From assembly GCA_947625845.1 (NCBI GenBank), contig CANQQB010000001.1:1-64000 (forward strand): DNA of 64,000 nt. The letters are read 5' to 3'. The DNA is from an uncultured Oscillospiraceae bacterium (lineage in GTDB: Bacteria; Bacillota; Clostridia; Oscillospirales; Oscillospiraceae). A program made the translations under genes and the position numbers. Below are positions 1-8,847 of this stretch, in pieces. Within the stretch, counting starts at the first letter, position 1. Each line of letters begins with the position of its first letter. The notes under the pieces were generated by a model. The model did not search any database, was not told the DNA's origin, and worked only from the letters and a program-made list of their open reading frames with translations.

Positions 1-2150
1 TCGGCCAGCACGCACACGCCGGAGTCGATGGCGCACTTGTGCTCGATGCCGGTGGCCACGATGGGGGCCTCGGTGGTGAGCAGAGGCACCGCCTGGCGCT
101 GCATGTTGGCGCCCATCAGGGCGCGGTTGGCGTCGTCGTTCTCCAGGAAGGGGATCATGGCCGTGGCGATGGACACCATCATCCGCGGGCTCACGTCCAC
201 GTAATCCACCTGCTCGGGGGGCACGGCGATGATCTCGTCCCGGTGACGGCAGGTGACCCGGTTGTGGATGAACCGGCCCTCCTCGTCCACCTCGGAGGCC
301 TGGGCCACAAAGAACCGGTCCTCCACGTCGGCGGTCAGATAGTCCACCTCCCGGCCCACAAGGCCGGTGGCCTTATCCACCCGCCGGTAGGGAGTCACCA
401 AAAATCCGTACTCGTCCACCCGGGCGAAGCTGGCCAGATAGGAGATCAGGCCGATGTTGGGTCCTTCGGGGGTCTCGATGGGGCACAGACGGCCGTAGTG
501 GCTGTAGTGCACGTCGCGCACGTCGAAGTTGGCCCGCTCCCGGCTCAGGCCGCCGGGACCCAGAGCGGACATACGCCGCTTGTGGGTCAGCTCCGCCAGG
601 GGGTTTGTCTGGTCCATGAACTGGCTCAGGGGGGAGGAACCGAAGAACTCCTTGATGGCCGCGGACACAGGCCGGATATTGATAAGGCTCTGGGGGGTGA
701 TCACGTCCAGGTCCTGCAGGGTCATCCGCTCCCGGATCACCCGCTCCATGCGGGCAAAGCCGATGCGGAACTGGTTTTGCAGCAGTTCGCCCACGCTGCG
801 CACCCGCCGGTTGCCCAGGTGGTCGATGTCGTCGGCGTTGCCCACCCCGTGAGCCAGGCAGTTGAGATAGTTGACGGAGGCGAACACGTCGTCGGCCACG
901 ATATGCTTGGGGATGAGCACATCGATGTTCTCCACGATGGCGTCCTTTAAGGCGGCCTCGTCGTCGCCGAACTGTTCCAAAAGCTGGCGCAGGACCAGAT
1001 ACCGCACGTTCTCCTTGATGCCCAGCTCCGCCGGGTCGAACTTCACGAACGCGCCCATGGGCACGGCGCCGTTGCCGAACACCCGGATCACGTTGCCGTG
1101 CTCGTCCTCCACCATAGCCTCCAGCAGGCCGCGCTTTTCCAGCTGCTCGGCCCGCTCGCGGGTGAGCTTCTCCCCCGCCTCGGCCACGATCTCGCCGGTC
1201 TGCAGGTCCGCGACAGGCGCGGCCAGCTTGCAGCCGATGATCCGGCTCCAGGCGGCCAGCTTCTTGTTGAGCTTATACCGGCCCACGTTGGAAAGCTCAT
1301 ACCGCCGCCTGTCGAAGAACAGCCCGTCCAGCATGGCCTCGCTGGTCTCCACCGTGGGGGGATCGCCCGGCCGCAGCTTCCGGTATATCTCCAGCAAAGA
1401 CTCCTCCCGGCTGTGGCAGGTGTCCCGCTCCAGGGTATTCACCATGCGCTGGTCCTTGCCGAACACCTCCAGAAGCTGCTCGTCCGTGACCACGCCCTCC
1501 TCCAGCACCGGCGCGCAGGTCAGCCAGGTGTAGGGCCTGTCGGGAGCATACGCGCCCAGAGCCCGCAGCAGCCAGGTCACCGGGATCTTCCGGTTCTTGT
1601 CGATGCGGACGTAGAAGATATCGTTGCCGTCTGTCTCATACTCCAGCCACGCGCCGTGATAGGGGATGGTGGTGGCGCCGTAGAGCGTGGTGCCGGCCTT
1701 ATCCTGGTGCGCGTCGAAATACACGCCCGGGGACCGGACGATCTGGGACACGATGACGCGCTCCGCGCCGTTGATGATGAAGGTGCCGCTGTCGGTCATC
1801 AGGGGGAAGTCCCCCATGAAGATCTCCTGCTCCTTGATCTCCTCCGTCTCCTTGTTGCGCAGCCGGACGGAGACCCGCAGAGGCGCGGCGTAGTTGGCGT
1901 CCCGGCTCTTGCACTCCTGCACGGAATACTTGGGGTTATCGTCCATGGTATAGTCCACGAACGACAGCTCCAGATTCCCGGAGTAGTCCGTGACCGTGGC
2001 CACATCCCGAAACACGTCCCGCAGACCCTCATCCAGGAACCACTTGTAAGACTTCTTCTGCACCTCCAGAAGATTGGGCATTTCCTGGACTTCTTCCACG
2101 CGGGCAAAGCTCTTGCGGAGGGTCTTGCCGTAGTAGACTTCCTTTGGCAT
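1..2150 (-). CDS. rpoB: RNA polymerase beta subunit (partial, N-terminal part)
   Basis: This is the catalytic beta subunit of RNA polymerase. Reading the minus strand from the ATG at 2150 gives [20 protein letters not shown] and continues open for about 716 codons to the window edge, so the C-terminal third lies outside. The ORF track misses it because no stop is present. Diagnostic stretches include [13 protein letters not shown]-like N-terminal lobe sequence, [18 protein letters not shown], and the fork/rifampicin region [20 protein letters not shown] followed by [12 protein letters not shown]. The rifampicin-contact residues Gln, Asp, His and Ser of that region are the usual ones, so the allele looks sensitive (inference). 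The start is supported by an AAGGAG site 9 bases upstream. rpoC would be expected next, beyond the edge. Confidence 0.97.
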   Translation of the reverse strand, partial: MPKEVYYGKTLRKSFARVEEVQEMPNLLEVQKKSYKWFLDEGLRDVFRDVATVTDYSGNLELSFVDYTMDDNPKYSVQECKSRDANYAAPLRVSVRLRNKETEEIKEQEIFMGDFPLMTDSGTFIINGAERVIVSQIVRSPGVYFDAHQDKAGTTLYGATTIPYHGAWLEYETDGNDIFYVRIDKNRKIPVTWLLRALGAYAPDRPYTWLTCAPVLEEGVVTDEQLLEVFGKDQRMVNTLERDTCHSREESLLEIYRKLRPGDPPTVETSEAMLDGLFFDRRRYELSNVGRYKLNKKLAAWSRIIGCKLAAPVADLQTGEIVAEAGEKLTRERAEQLEKRGLLEAMVEDEHGNVIRVFGNGAVPMGAFVKFDPAELGIKENVRYLVLRQLLEQFGDDEAALKDAIVENIDVLIPKHIVADDVFASVNYLNCLAHGVGNADDIDHLGNRRVRSVGELLQNQFRIGFARMERVIRERMTLQDLDVITPQSLINIRPVSAAIKEFFGSSPLSQFMDQTNPLAELTHKRRMSALGPGGLSRERANFDVRDVHYSHYGRLCPIETPEGPNIGLISYLASFARVDEYGFLVTPYRRVDKATGLVGREVDYLTADVEDRFFVAQASEVDEEGRFIHNRVTCRHRDEIIAVPPEQVDYVDVSPRMMVSIATAMIPFLENDDANRALMGANMQRQAVPLLTTEAPIVATGIEHKCAIDSGVCVLA

Positions 2151-2216
2151 GAAATTCGATCACTCCTTCGGTAAATGATACGCCGGGGTAAGTTGTTACA
2201 AATTTTGTCTTTCGCC

Positions 2217-2244
2217 TTGATTTTTTCCGGCAATGTGATATGAT
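2217..2244 (+). promoter_or_regulatory. sigma-A-type promoter for the GT-C gene
   Basis: TTGATT, a 16-bp spacer and TATGAT on the plus strand. It points at the membrane glycosyltransferase gene at 2393 and lies inside the rpoB leader on the other strand. The resulting leader of about 140 nt would contain the terminator hairpin at 2346-2373. Confidence 0.5.
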
Positions 2245-2295
2245 AGCAACGATAGAGAGTGGGGTGTGACGTCTCTCCTTATGGCATAGCAAATT

Positions 2296-2325
2296 ATTCT
2301 AGCATTTTCCAACACCATTTGTCAA
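2296..2325 (-). promoter_or_regulatory. rpoB promoter
   Basis: On the minus strand TTGACA, an 18-bp spacer and TAGAAT stand about 140 bases before the rpoB start codon. The -35 box sits in an interrupted palindrome, ATTTGTC-AA-GACAAAT on the plus strand. Confidence 0.7.
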
Positions 2326-2345
2326 GACAAATAAAAAGATTTTTC

Positions 2346-2373
2346 AGCGGCGGGATGACTCGCCGCTTTTTTT
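2346..2373 (+). terminator. intrinsic terminator or attenuator in the GT-C leader
   Basis: AGCGGCG and CGCCGCT form a stem that is followed by seven T residues on the plus strand. No plus-strand gene ends here. It lies between a plausible plus promoter and the TTG start at 2393, so it may attenuate the downstream gene. Confidence 0.6.
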
Positions 2374-2392
2374 CTGTGAGGGGGAAGTCACC

Positions 2393-3631
2393 TTGGACTA
2401 TCGGGCCACCATATTGCTGTACGGGGAGCTGGTACTGGCGCTGTACCTTCTCTGGCGGGAGGGACTGCTCCGGGAGCGTGCCCCGCAGGTCGTCGCGCTG
2501 CTGCTGGTGCCGCTGGCCTTCGTGCTGCGGTACTGTCTTTTGACCTATGAGACGCTGGACTATCAGGACTGGATCCGGGTTTGGATACAGTCCCTGCGGG
2601 ACAACGGCGCCTGGAAGGGTCTGGGGCAGGAGATCTGGAGCTGCAACTACAATGTCCCGTACCTCTACTTCCTCTCCCTCATCTCCCTGAGCGGCGTGCG
2701 GGACCTGCTGCTGGTAAAGCTTCTGAGCATTTTCTTCGACGTGGTGATGGCCTGGGCTGTGATGCGCCTGGTAGGCGTGCTGACGGACAGTCCCGTGAAG
2801 AAGCTGTCCGCCTTCGTGCTTACGCTTTGGCTGCCCTCCATCGTCCTGAACGGCGCTCTCTGGGGTCAGTGCGACGTGATCTACGGCGCGTTCGCGGTGC
2901 TGGCGGTCTATTTTGCCCTGGACGACCACCCGGCCCTGAGCGTCATCTCCATCGCCCTGAGCGTGTCCTTCAAGCTCCAGGGTGTGTTCCTGCTGCCGGT
3001 GTGGTTCCTGTTTTTGCTCAAGGGGAAGATCAAATTCAGGCACATCTTCCTGTTCCCGCTGACCTACGTGATTTCCATCCTGCCGGCCGTTTTCGCCGGC
3101 CGTGGCTTCTGGGAGCTGCTCACGCTGTACCTGCGCAACACCGGCACCATCGGCGACGGACTGAACTACAACTCCTCCTCCCTGTACGCTCTGCACGATT
3201 TCAGCGCCATGCCCAACGCCGCCGCCGCGCGGGCAGGCATCATCCTGGCCGCCGTATTCTGCGTGGGGCTGTTCGTGTGGTTCGCCGTGAGCTTTAAGAG
3301 AATGGACAATATGGCCCTGTTCGGCGCCTGTCTGCTGTTCGCCATCGGGGTGCCCTTTTTCCTGCCCCACATGCACGACCGGTACTTCTTCGTCGCGGAC
3401 ATGCTGAGCCTGGTCCTGGCCGCTGCGGAGCCCAAACTGGCTCTGGTGGCCGTTGGCGTCAACTTCGGCTCATTGCTGGGCTATCACGCCTACCTCAAGA
3501 TGCGCTATCTCATGCCCATGCGCTATGGCGCCGCCGCCATGCTGGCGTGCCTTCTGATAACGCTGGCCTGCACTATCTATCACACTTATCGCGCGCCCAA
3601 AGTCCCCGCCGGAGAGGAAAGCGCTGCATGA
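2393..3631 (+). CDS. multi-pass membrane glycosyltransferase, GT-C superfamily
   Basis: A 412-residue integral membrane protein with roughly ten hydrophobic segments. The loop motif LPHMHDRYFF near residue 325 and the acidic first loop (YQDWIRVWIQ) are typical of GT-C enzymes that transfer sugar from polyprenyl-phosphate donors to extracytoplasmic acceptors. The acceptor cannot be told from the sequence. The start is TTG, 12 bases after a GAGGGGG ribosome site; the first internal Met is far downstream, inside a membrane segment. It precedes the transglutaminase and pilus-like cluster by 81 bases and may be co-transcribed with it, which would fit decoration of an exported protein or envelope polymer (inference). 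Its leader carries a terminator hairpin. Confidence 0.75.
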   Translation: MDYRATILLYGELVLALYLLWREGLLRERAPQVVALLLVPLAFVLRYCLLTYETLDYQDWIRVWIQSLRDNGAWKGLGQEIWSCNYNVPYLYFLSLISLSGVRDLLLVKLLSIFFDVVMAWAVMRLVGVLTDSPVKKLSAFVLTLWLPSIVLNGALWGQCDVIYGAFAVLAVYFALDDHPALSVISIALSVSFKLQGVFLLPVWFLFLLKGKIKFRHIFLFPLTYVISILPAVFAGRGFWELLTLYLRNTGTIGDGLNYNSSSLYALHDFSAMPNAAAARAGIILAAVFCVGLFVWFAVSFKRMDNMALFGACLLFAIGVPFFLPHMHDRYFFVADMLSLVLAAAEPKLALVAVGVNFGSLLGYHAYLKMRYLMPMRYGAAAMLACLLITLACTIYHTYRAPKVPAGEESAA

Positions 3632-3712
3632 GCGGACCCGGCCGCCGCCCGCGACGCGCTGCGAGAAGACCTGTCCTGTTTAAGACCCTGACCGTGAGGA
3701 GCTCCGAAAGCT

Positions 3713-4624
3713 ATGCCCATCCCGAAACCCATCCGATGGTTGGCCCTGGCGCTGCTGCCGGCCCTGGCCCTGTGCCTGCCGGCCCTGGCCGACGCCGATG
3801 ATATCCGGCCCAGCGACCCGGTGGTCTACGTTCCGGACGCGCCCGGCGAGCGCGTCCTGGGAGCCGACCCCCTGCTGGTGGACGTCTCCCACGCCGACCA
3901 GGGCTACGTGATGGCCCGCTATACCGGCGCCGCCGCCAAGGCCGTTGTCATGCTCACCGGCCCGGACGCGGTGGCCTACAAATACTTCCTGCCCCCCTCG
4001 GAGAGTTTCGTGCCCCTGCCCCTGACCGCCGGCAGCGGCGCGTACGCGGTGGACGGGTACGAAAACGTGGAGGGCACCACCTACGCCACGCTTTTTAAAG
4101 ATAGCCTGGACGTGGCCCTGGCCAGCGACCTGCTGCCCTACCTCTACCCCAACCAGTATGTACTCTTCGGCCCGGACACCAAGGCCGTGGCCCTGGCGGC
4201 CCAGACCGTCGCCGGCGCGGACAGCGACCTGGCCGCCGTGGAGCGCATCTACCGCTATGTGATCGACAACATCACCTACGATGACGAAAAGGCCGCCACC
4301 GTCACCGGCGGTTATCTTCCCACGGTGGACGACACGCTGGCCACACGCACGGGCATCTGCTTTGACTACGCGGCCCTGACCACCGCCATGCTCCGCAGCC
4401 AGAACATCCCCACCAGGCTGGAGATCGGCTACGCCGGCAGCATCTACCACAGTTGGATCAGCGTCTATGTGGACGACGTGGGCTGGATCGACCGGCTCAT
4501 CGAATTTTCCGGCGACGGCTGGACCCGGATGGACCCCACCTTCGCCTCCAACGGCGACAGCAGCGAGGCCATTTTGCAATACATCGGCGACGGGTCCAAC
4601 TACGCCCTGCAATATCTGCACTGA
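3713..4624 (+). CDS. secreted transglutaminase-like domain protein
   Basis: A 303-residue protein with an N-terminal signal sequence (hydrophobic residues 8-26, cleavage after ALA). The C-terminal half has a transglutaminase/protease-like fold with an apparent catalytic triad: Cys216 in RTGICFDYAAL, His246 in YHSWISVY and Asp274 in RMDPTF. Such extracytoplasmic domains act as thiol proteases, transamidases or peptide-binding modules in the Gram-positive envelope; the substrate is unknown. It is followed after 19 bases by the PilC-like gene and so heads the pilus-like operon. A GAGGAG site lies about 11 bases before the ATG. Confidence 0.85.
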   Translation: MPIPKPIRWLALALLPALALCLPALADADDIRPSDPVVYVPDAPGERVLGADPLLVDVSHADQGYVMARYTGAAAKAVVMLTGPDAVAYKYFLPPSESFVPLPLTAGSGAYAVDGYENVEGTTYATLFKDSLDVALASDLLPYLYPNQYVLFGPDTKAVALAAQTVAGADSDLAAVERIYRYVIDNITYDDEKAATVTGGYLPTVDDTLATRTGICFDYAALTTAMLRSQNIPTRLEIGYAGSIYHSWISVYVDDVGWIDRLIEFSGDGWTRMDPTFASNGDSSEAILQYIGDGSNYALQYLH

Positions 4625-4643
4625 GAGAAAGGAGACCTATCCT

Positions 4644-5681
4644 ATGAAGCCACTGTCCAACGCGGAGCTGGCCTCCTTCTGCGCCCAGCTCGCCATGATC
4701 CTCCGCTCCGGCATATCCGCGCTGGAGGGCCTTTCCATCATGCGGGAGGACCTGCCCGACGGGGACGGCAGGAAGCTCTTAGACGCCATGCTCGAATGTA
4801 TGGAGACCGGCGGCAGCTTTTCCGAGGCCGTGGAAGCGGCCGATTGCTTCCCGGAGTACATGTGCAGCATGGTCCAACTGGGGGACCGGTCCGGCCGGCT
4901 GGACGACGTGATGGAGTCCCTGGCGGCCTACTACCGCCGGGAGGACGAGCTGGCCCGGAGCATCAAGAGCGCCGTGACCTACCCGCTTGTCATGCTGGGC
5001 ATGATGGTGGCGGTGATGCTGGTGCTCATCGTCAAGGTCCTGCCCGTATTTGACCAGGTCTTCCGCCAGCTTGGCGCGGGGCTCACCGGCGTATCCGGCG
5101 CGGTGCTGCGCATGGGCCAGTCCCTGAGCCGGTACAGCGTGGTATTCATCGCCGTGGCCTTGCTTCTGGCGGCCGTATGCGGCTATTTTCTCGGCACGCG
5201 CAAGGGCCGGGCACGGCTGCGCCGCTTTTCCGTCCGCTTTGCCGGCACCCGGAAGCTGGCGGAGAAGATCGCCTGCGCCCGCTTTGCCAGCGGCATGCAC
5301 CTGGCCCTGGCCAGCGGCCTGAACATCGACGAGAGCCTGGACACCGTCTCCCGCCTGGTGGAGCACCCGGTGGTAGGCGGGAAGGTCAACACCGTCCGCC
5401 ACATGGTGGCCGAGGGTGGCAGCCTCGCCGACGCCATCGTCGAGACCGGCCTTTTCACCGGCGTGTACGCCCGCATGATCCACATCGGCGTGAAGACCGG
5501 CGCCACGGACGAGGTGCTGCGCCAAATCGCCGAGCAGTACGACGCCGAGATCAGCGAGGGCATGGCCGGCGCCATCGCCAAGCTGGAGCCCACCCTGGTG
5601 GCCATCCTGTCCGTGGCGGTGGGCATGATCCTCTTGAGCGTGATGCTGCCCCTGATGGGCGTCATGAGCAACATCGGCTGA
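4644..5681 (+). CDS. pilC: type IV pilus/type II secretion inner-membrane platform protein (PilC/GspF family)
   Basis: A 345-residue protein with two copies of the T2SSF domain (about residues 8-130 and 210-335), each with LAxxLxSGxxxxESL-like helices, and three membrane segments. It is the polytopic platform on which the pilus ATPase works. The ORF track extends it upstream to 4467, but the AGAAAGGAG site at 4626-4634 and the family N-terminus (NAELASFCAQLAMILRSG) place the start at 4644, just after the transglutaminase stop. The family is usually 340-410 residues, so this is a short full-length member. Confidence 0.9.
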   Translation: MKPLSNAELASFCAQLAMILRSGISALEGLSIMREDLPDGDGRKLLDAMLECMETGGSFSEAVEAADCFPEYMCSMVQLGDRSGRLDDVMESLAAYYRREDELARSIKSAVTYPLVMLGMMVAVMLVLIVKVLPVFDQVFRQLGAGLTGVSGAVLRMGQSLSRYSVVFIAVALLLAAVCGYFLGTRKGRARLRRFSVRFAGTRKLAEKIACARFASGMHLALASGLNIDESLDTVSRLVEHPVVGGKVNTVRHMVAEGGSLADAIVETGLFTGVYARMIHIGVKTGATDEVLRQIAEQYDAEISEGMAGAIAKLEPTLVAILSVAVGMILLSVMLPLMGVMSNIG

Positions 5682-5694
5682 CGGAGGCGGAAGC

Positions 5695-6039
5695 ATGAAC
5701 CGATTTGAGAAGACCGGCGCGCGCCGTTTTCCCTGGGGACGGGTATTGTCGGCGGCGTTTTTCCTGGCCGTGCTGGCACTTTTTCTGCTGGGGCTTAACA
5801 GCCTCAGCGGCGTCACCGCCCGGCAGGAGGCGGAGGGCCTGAAGACCTCCATCCTGCAAAGCGCCGTGCATTGCTACGCTCTGGAGGGCTTTTACCCGGA
5901 TAGCCTGGACTATCTCCGGGACCATTACGGCCTCACCTACGACCGGGACAAGTACGTGGTCAGCTACGAAGTGATCGGCTCCAACCTGATGCCGGACGTG
6001 TCCGTCATCCCCCTGCACGGAGGGGCAAGCCATGGATAA
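5695..6039 (+). CDS. small pseudopilin-like membrane protein
   Basis: A 114-residue protein with a basic N-terminus, one membrane helix at about residues 18-37, then LKTSILQSAVHCYALEGFYP. That stretch resembles the region after the N-terminal helix in GspG-type pseudopilins (LK.A...Y....G.YP.SL). No canonical prepilin cleavage motif is visible, so it may be a minor or degenerate pseudopilin. It lies 13 bases after pilC and overlaps the next gene by 8 bases, which argues for translational coupling. Function is not established. Confidence 0.7.
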   Translation: MNRFEKTGARRFPWGRVLSAAFFLAVLALFLLGLNSLSGVTARQEAEGLKTSILQSAVHCYALEGFYPDSLDYLRDHYGLTYDRDKYVVSYEVIGSNLMPDVSVIPLHGGASHG

Positions 6040-6517
6040 GGACCAGCGCACGACCCACACCGCCGACCTGCTTTTCACCATCGGCCTATTCTGCGTCTTT
6101 GCCGCCGCCGCGTTCATTCTGGTGACCATCGGCGTGCAGGCGTACCGGAACACCGCCCGGCACATGCAGGACACCTTTTCCACCCGCACCGCCCTTTCCT
6201 ACGTGGCGGAAAAGCTCCGCCAGCACGATACCGTCGGCGGCGCGGAGCTGGGTCAAATAGAGGACTGCCCCGCCCTGCTCCTCTACGACCGGCTGGGGGA
6301 CGACGCCTACTGTACCTATATCTACTCCGACGGCGAGGCCCTGTACGAGCTCACCGTCCGGGAGGGGACTGACGTGACCGCCTCCATGGGCAGCCTGATC
6401 ATGGAGGTCCGGGACTTTGCCATCACCGACGCTGGCAGCGGCTTTTACGAGTTTTCCGCCGCCGACAGCGACGGGCACACCGTCCGCTATCTTGCCCACC
6501 TGCGCAGCGGGGACTGA
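6032..6517 (+). CDS. membrane-anchored pilus-cluster protein, DUF4860-like
   Basis: A 161-residue protein with one membrane helix at about residues 12-35 (LLFTIGLFCVFAAAAFILVT) and an external domain. From memory this matches a Firmicutes family catalogued as DUF4860 that sits in PilC/PilT clusters; that needs a search. Topology and position suggest a minor pilin-like or assembly component. The ATG overlaps the preceding gene by 8 bases and follows an ACGGAGGGG site. Confidence 0.7.
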   Translation: MDKDQRTTHTADLLFTIGLFCVFAAAAFILVTIGVQAYRNTARHMQDTFSTRTALSYVAEKLRQHDTVGGAELGQIEDCPALLLYDRLGDDAYCTYIYSDGEALYELTVREGTDVTASMGSLIMEVRDFAITDAGSGFYEFSAADSDGHTVRYLAHLRSGD

Positions 6518-6557
6518 CGATACGCGGGAAACATACCGCGGGAAAGGAGGCGCCGCC

Positions 6558-7001
6558 TTGGACAGGCACAATAACACCCGTTCCAGTCTTTTTCTCATCG
6601 AGCTGATCATCGCCATCTTATTTTTCTCTCTTGGCAGCGCCGTGTGCGTGCAGGCCTTCGCCAAAGCCCACACCCTCACCGCCCAGGCCCGCGACCTGAG
6701 CTTTGCGTCCTCCACCGTGTCCGCCGCCGCCAACGTGATAAAATCCACGGACGGCTCCCTGGCCCAGGTGCAGGAGTACTTCCCCCAGGCTGTAACGGAC
6801 GGGGAAAATACCATCGCCGTGTACTATGACGCCGGCTTCGCCCCCTGCTCGGACGCCGACGCGGCCTATACCATGCGCATCACCACCGACGCGCCTGGCC
6901 TTATCCGCACCGCCGGCATCCGCATGTTCGACCGGGACGGCGAAAAACTGTATGAGCTTTTTTTGAGCTGCCCGGACCCGAAGGAGGTGTCCCATGGATA
7001 G
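6558..7001 (+). CDS. type IV pseudopilin-like protein
   Basis: A 147-residue protein. The N-terminus SSLFLIELIIAILFFSLGSA is a prepilin-like helix with the conserved Glu at position 5 counted from Leu, but Ser replaces the Gly that normally precedes the prepilin peptidase cut. The start is TTG at 6558, 7 bases after a strong GGAAAGGAGG site; the upstream part of the ORF in the track overlaps the previous gene and has no such site. The C-terminal domain is a short soluble head. It overlaps the next gene by 8 bases. Confidence 0.75.
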   Translation: MDRHNNTRSSLFLIELIIAILFFSLGSAVCVQAFAKAHTLTAQARDLSFASSTVSAAANVIKSTDGSLAQVQEYFPQAVTDGENTIAVYYDAGFAPCSDADAAYTMRITTDAPGLIRTAGIRMFDRDGEKLYELFLSCPDPKEVSHG

Positions 7002-7440
7002 CCGCCGCCCCCGCCGGAGCGTGGTCAGCACCGGCGTAGTTTCCATCGTGCTCATTTTCGTGATGCTGTCCCTGCTGACCTTCGCGGTATTGTCCCTGGT
7101 CAGCGCCCAGGCCGATCTGCGCCTGAGCGAGAAAAGCGCCCAGCGCACCACGGACTATTACGCCGCGGAGAACGCCGCCAACGCCATCCTGGCAGGCCTT
7201 CTCACCGCTGACGATCTGGACGCCTTTGCCGCCGCGTCGGACGTGACGCTGACGGAGGACGGCCGCGCCAGCTATCAGGTCCCTCTTGGCGAGGACCAGA
7301 TTTTGGCCGTAGAAGTCGCCCTCCCCGCCGACGGCGGTCCCTGGCGCATCGAGCGCTGGCAGGCCGTGTCCGATTACGATTGGGACGCCGATAAACCCTT
7401 GGATCTGCTGAGCACAGGCGGTCTGCCCGTGCTGGATTGA
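6994..7440 (+). CDS. PilX-like single-pass membrane protein of the pilus-like cluster
   Basis: A 148-residue protein with a basic N-terminus and a helix at about residues 14-37 (VSIVLIFVMLSLLTFAVLSLVS), followed by a Gln/Arg-rich amphipathic stretch and YYAAENAANAI. The membrane helix followed by YYAAE is the pattern of PilX/minor pilin proteins. An AAGGAGGTG site lies inside the preceding gene, which it overlaps by 8 bases. No clear prepilin cleavage site is seen. Exact role is unknown. Confidence 0.65.
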   Translation: MDSRRPRRSVVSTGVVSIVLIFVMLSLLTFAVLSLVSAQADLRLSEKSAQRTTDYYAAENAANAILAGLLTADDLDAFAAASDVTLTEDGRASYQVPLGEDQILAVEVALPADGGPWRIERWQAVSDYDWDADKPLDLLSTGGLPVLD

Positions 7441-7455
7441 CTGGAGGAATGAACC

Positions 7456-8508
7456 ATGACCGTATTGGATTTTCTCACCGAGACGACGAAAAAAGGCGCC
7501 AGCGACCTGTTCATCGTGGCCGGCCGTCCGCTGTCCTACAAGCTTGGAGGCAAGCTTTTGGAGATAAGCGGCGAGCGGGTCATGCCCGACGAGACGGACG
7601 CGCTGGTGCGCGGGATATACGAGCTGGCCGGCCGGGACATCAGCCGTCTGCGCCAGACCGGGGACGACGACTTCTCCTTCGCCATCCAGGGCCTTTCCCG
7701 CTACCGGGTGAGCACCTACACCCAGCGCGGCTCTCTGGCGGCGGTGATCCGTGTCATCACCTTCGCCCTGCCCGACCCGGAGGCCCTGGGCATTCCCGGA
7801 CAGGTAGTAAACCTGAGCGAGCTGAAAAAAGGCCTGGTGCTGGTCACCGGCCCCGCCGGCAGCGGCAAGTCCACCACCCTGGCCTGCATCATCGACAAGA
7901 TCAACCGCACGAAGGAAAAGCACATCATCACCCTGGAGGACCCGCTGGAATACCTGCACCGGCACCAGAAGAGCATCATCAGCCAGCGGGAGATAAGTTC
8001 CGACACCGCCAGCTACACCGTGGCTCTCCGAGCCGCCCTGCGGCAGAGCCCGGACGTGATATTGCTGGGGGAGATGCGGGACTATGAGACCATCTCCATC
8101 GCCATGACCGCCGCCGAGACGGGGCACCTGGTCCTGTCCACCCTGCACACCTTAGGCGCCGCCAACACCATCGACCGCATCATCGACGTGTTCCCCTCCG
8201 GCCAGCAGCGGCAGATCGCCGTGCAGCTTGCCAGCGTCCTGCAGGCCGTGGTGAGCCAGCAGCTCATACCCGCCGCCGACGGTGGCGTGACCGCCGCCTT
8301 CGAGCTGATGACCGCCACCACCGCCGTGCGCAACATGATCCGGGAGAACAAGATACACCAGATCGACGGGCTCATCTATTCGTCCTCCACGGACGGCATG
8401 TTCTCCATGGACGCCAGCCTTCTCAAGCTGTGCAAGGCCGGCAAGATCACCCGCGACGAGGCCCTGGCCCACAGCACCAACCCGGACATGCTGGCCCGTA
8501 AAATCTGA
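7456..8508 (+). CDS. pilT: type IV pilus retraction-type ATPase PilT
   Basis: A 350-residue cytoplasmic hexameric ATPase of the secretion/pilus superfamily. Visible motifs: Walker A GPAGSGKST at residues 132-140, the Asp box TLEDPLEYLH, the Walker B region ILLGEMRDYETI, the His box ETGHLVLSTLHT, and near the C-terminus AVRNMIREN, which corresponds to the AIRNLIRE motif typical of PilT. The tetracysteine zinc module of GspE/PilB is absent, so retraction or a single dual-purpose motor is more likely than a dedicated assembly ATPase. It closes the cluster and is followed by a strong terminator. Confidence 0.92.
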   Translation: MTVLDFLTETTKKGASDLFIVAGRPLSYKLGGKLLEISGERVMPDETDALVRGIYELAGRDISRLRQTGDDDFSFAIQGLSRYRVSTYTQRGSLAAVIRVITFALPDPEALGIPGQVVNLSELKKGLVLVTGPAGSGKSTTLACIIDKINRTKEKHIITLEDPLEYLHRHQKSIISQREISSDTASYTVALRAALRQSPDVILLGEMRDYETISIAMTAAETGHLVLSTLHTLGAANTIDRIIDVFPSGQQRQIAVQLASVLQAVVSQQLIPAADGGVTAAFELMTATTAVRNMIRENKIHQIDGLIYSSSTDGMFSMDASLLKLCKAGKITRDEALAHSTNPDMLARKI

Positions 8509-8528
8509 CAGACAGCAGAATATGAACC

Positions 8529-8565
8529 ACCCGGCGGGATCGCTCCCGCCGGGTGTCTTTTTTTG
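8529..8565. terminator. intrinsic terminator after pilT, probably bidirectional
   Basis: An 11-bp perfect stem (ACCCGGCGGGA / TCCCGCCGGGT) with a 4-base loop and a T-run on the plus strand. It lies between the convergent pilT and the small minus-strand gene at 8573. Confidence 0.85.
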
Positions 8566-8572
8566 TTTGCTT

Positions 8573-8785
8573 TTATCCCCGGACCATGCCGCGCCGGTAT
8601 TCCGCGTTGATCTCGGCGATCTCCTTTATACCGTCGATATAGGGCTGATACATCTCGTCGACCCTTCCGCCGCCCAAATTGTCGCAGCCGTTGCAGCCGT
8701 CGCACGCGCTGCCGCAGGCGGCCAGCGCCCTGGCCACGATCCGCTCCCGCTCTTCCCTGGTGGTGTCTTTGATCAGAATAGACAT
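8573..8785 (-). CDS. small cysteine-rich conserved protein
   Basis: A 70-residue acidic protein with a cluster of four Cys (CGSACDGCNGC) followed by GGGRVDEMYQPYIDGIKEI. No signal peptide or membrane helix. I recall similar short proteins in Clostridia without an assigned function. The spacing of the Cys residues allows metal or Fe-S binding, but this is inference. It is the last gene of a minus-strand series behind spoIIE. Confidence 0.75.
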   Translation of the reverse strand: MSILIKDTTREERERIVARALAACGSACDGCNGCDNLGGGRVDEMYQPYIDGIKEIAEINAEYRRGMVRG

Positions 8786-8847
8786 GCTCCACCCTCCTCT
8801 CCTTACGGCCTATTATGCGCCCGTTCCGCCCAAATTACAAGCCCCAT

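Noticed and set aside
471-640. Possible rifampicin-resistance changes in rpoB
   Set aside because: The key Gln, Asp, His and Ser contacts are the usual residues; the Pro in [11 protein letters not shown] is outside the main contact set and may be lineage-typical.
39-950. 303-aa plus-strand ORF
   Set aside because: It is the antisense shadow of rpoB; composition is low-complexity Gly/His/Val and there is no ribosome site.
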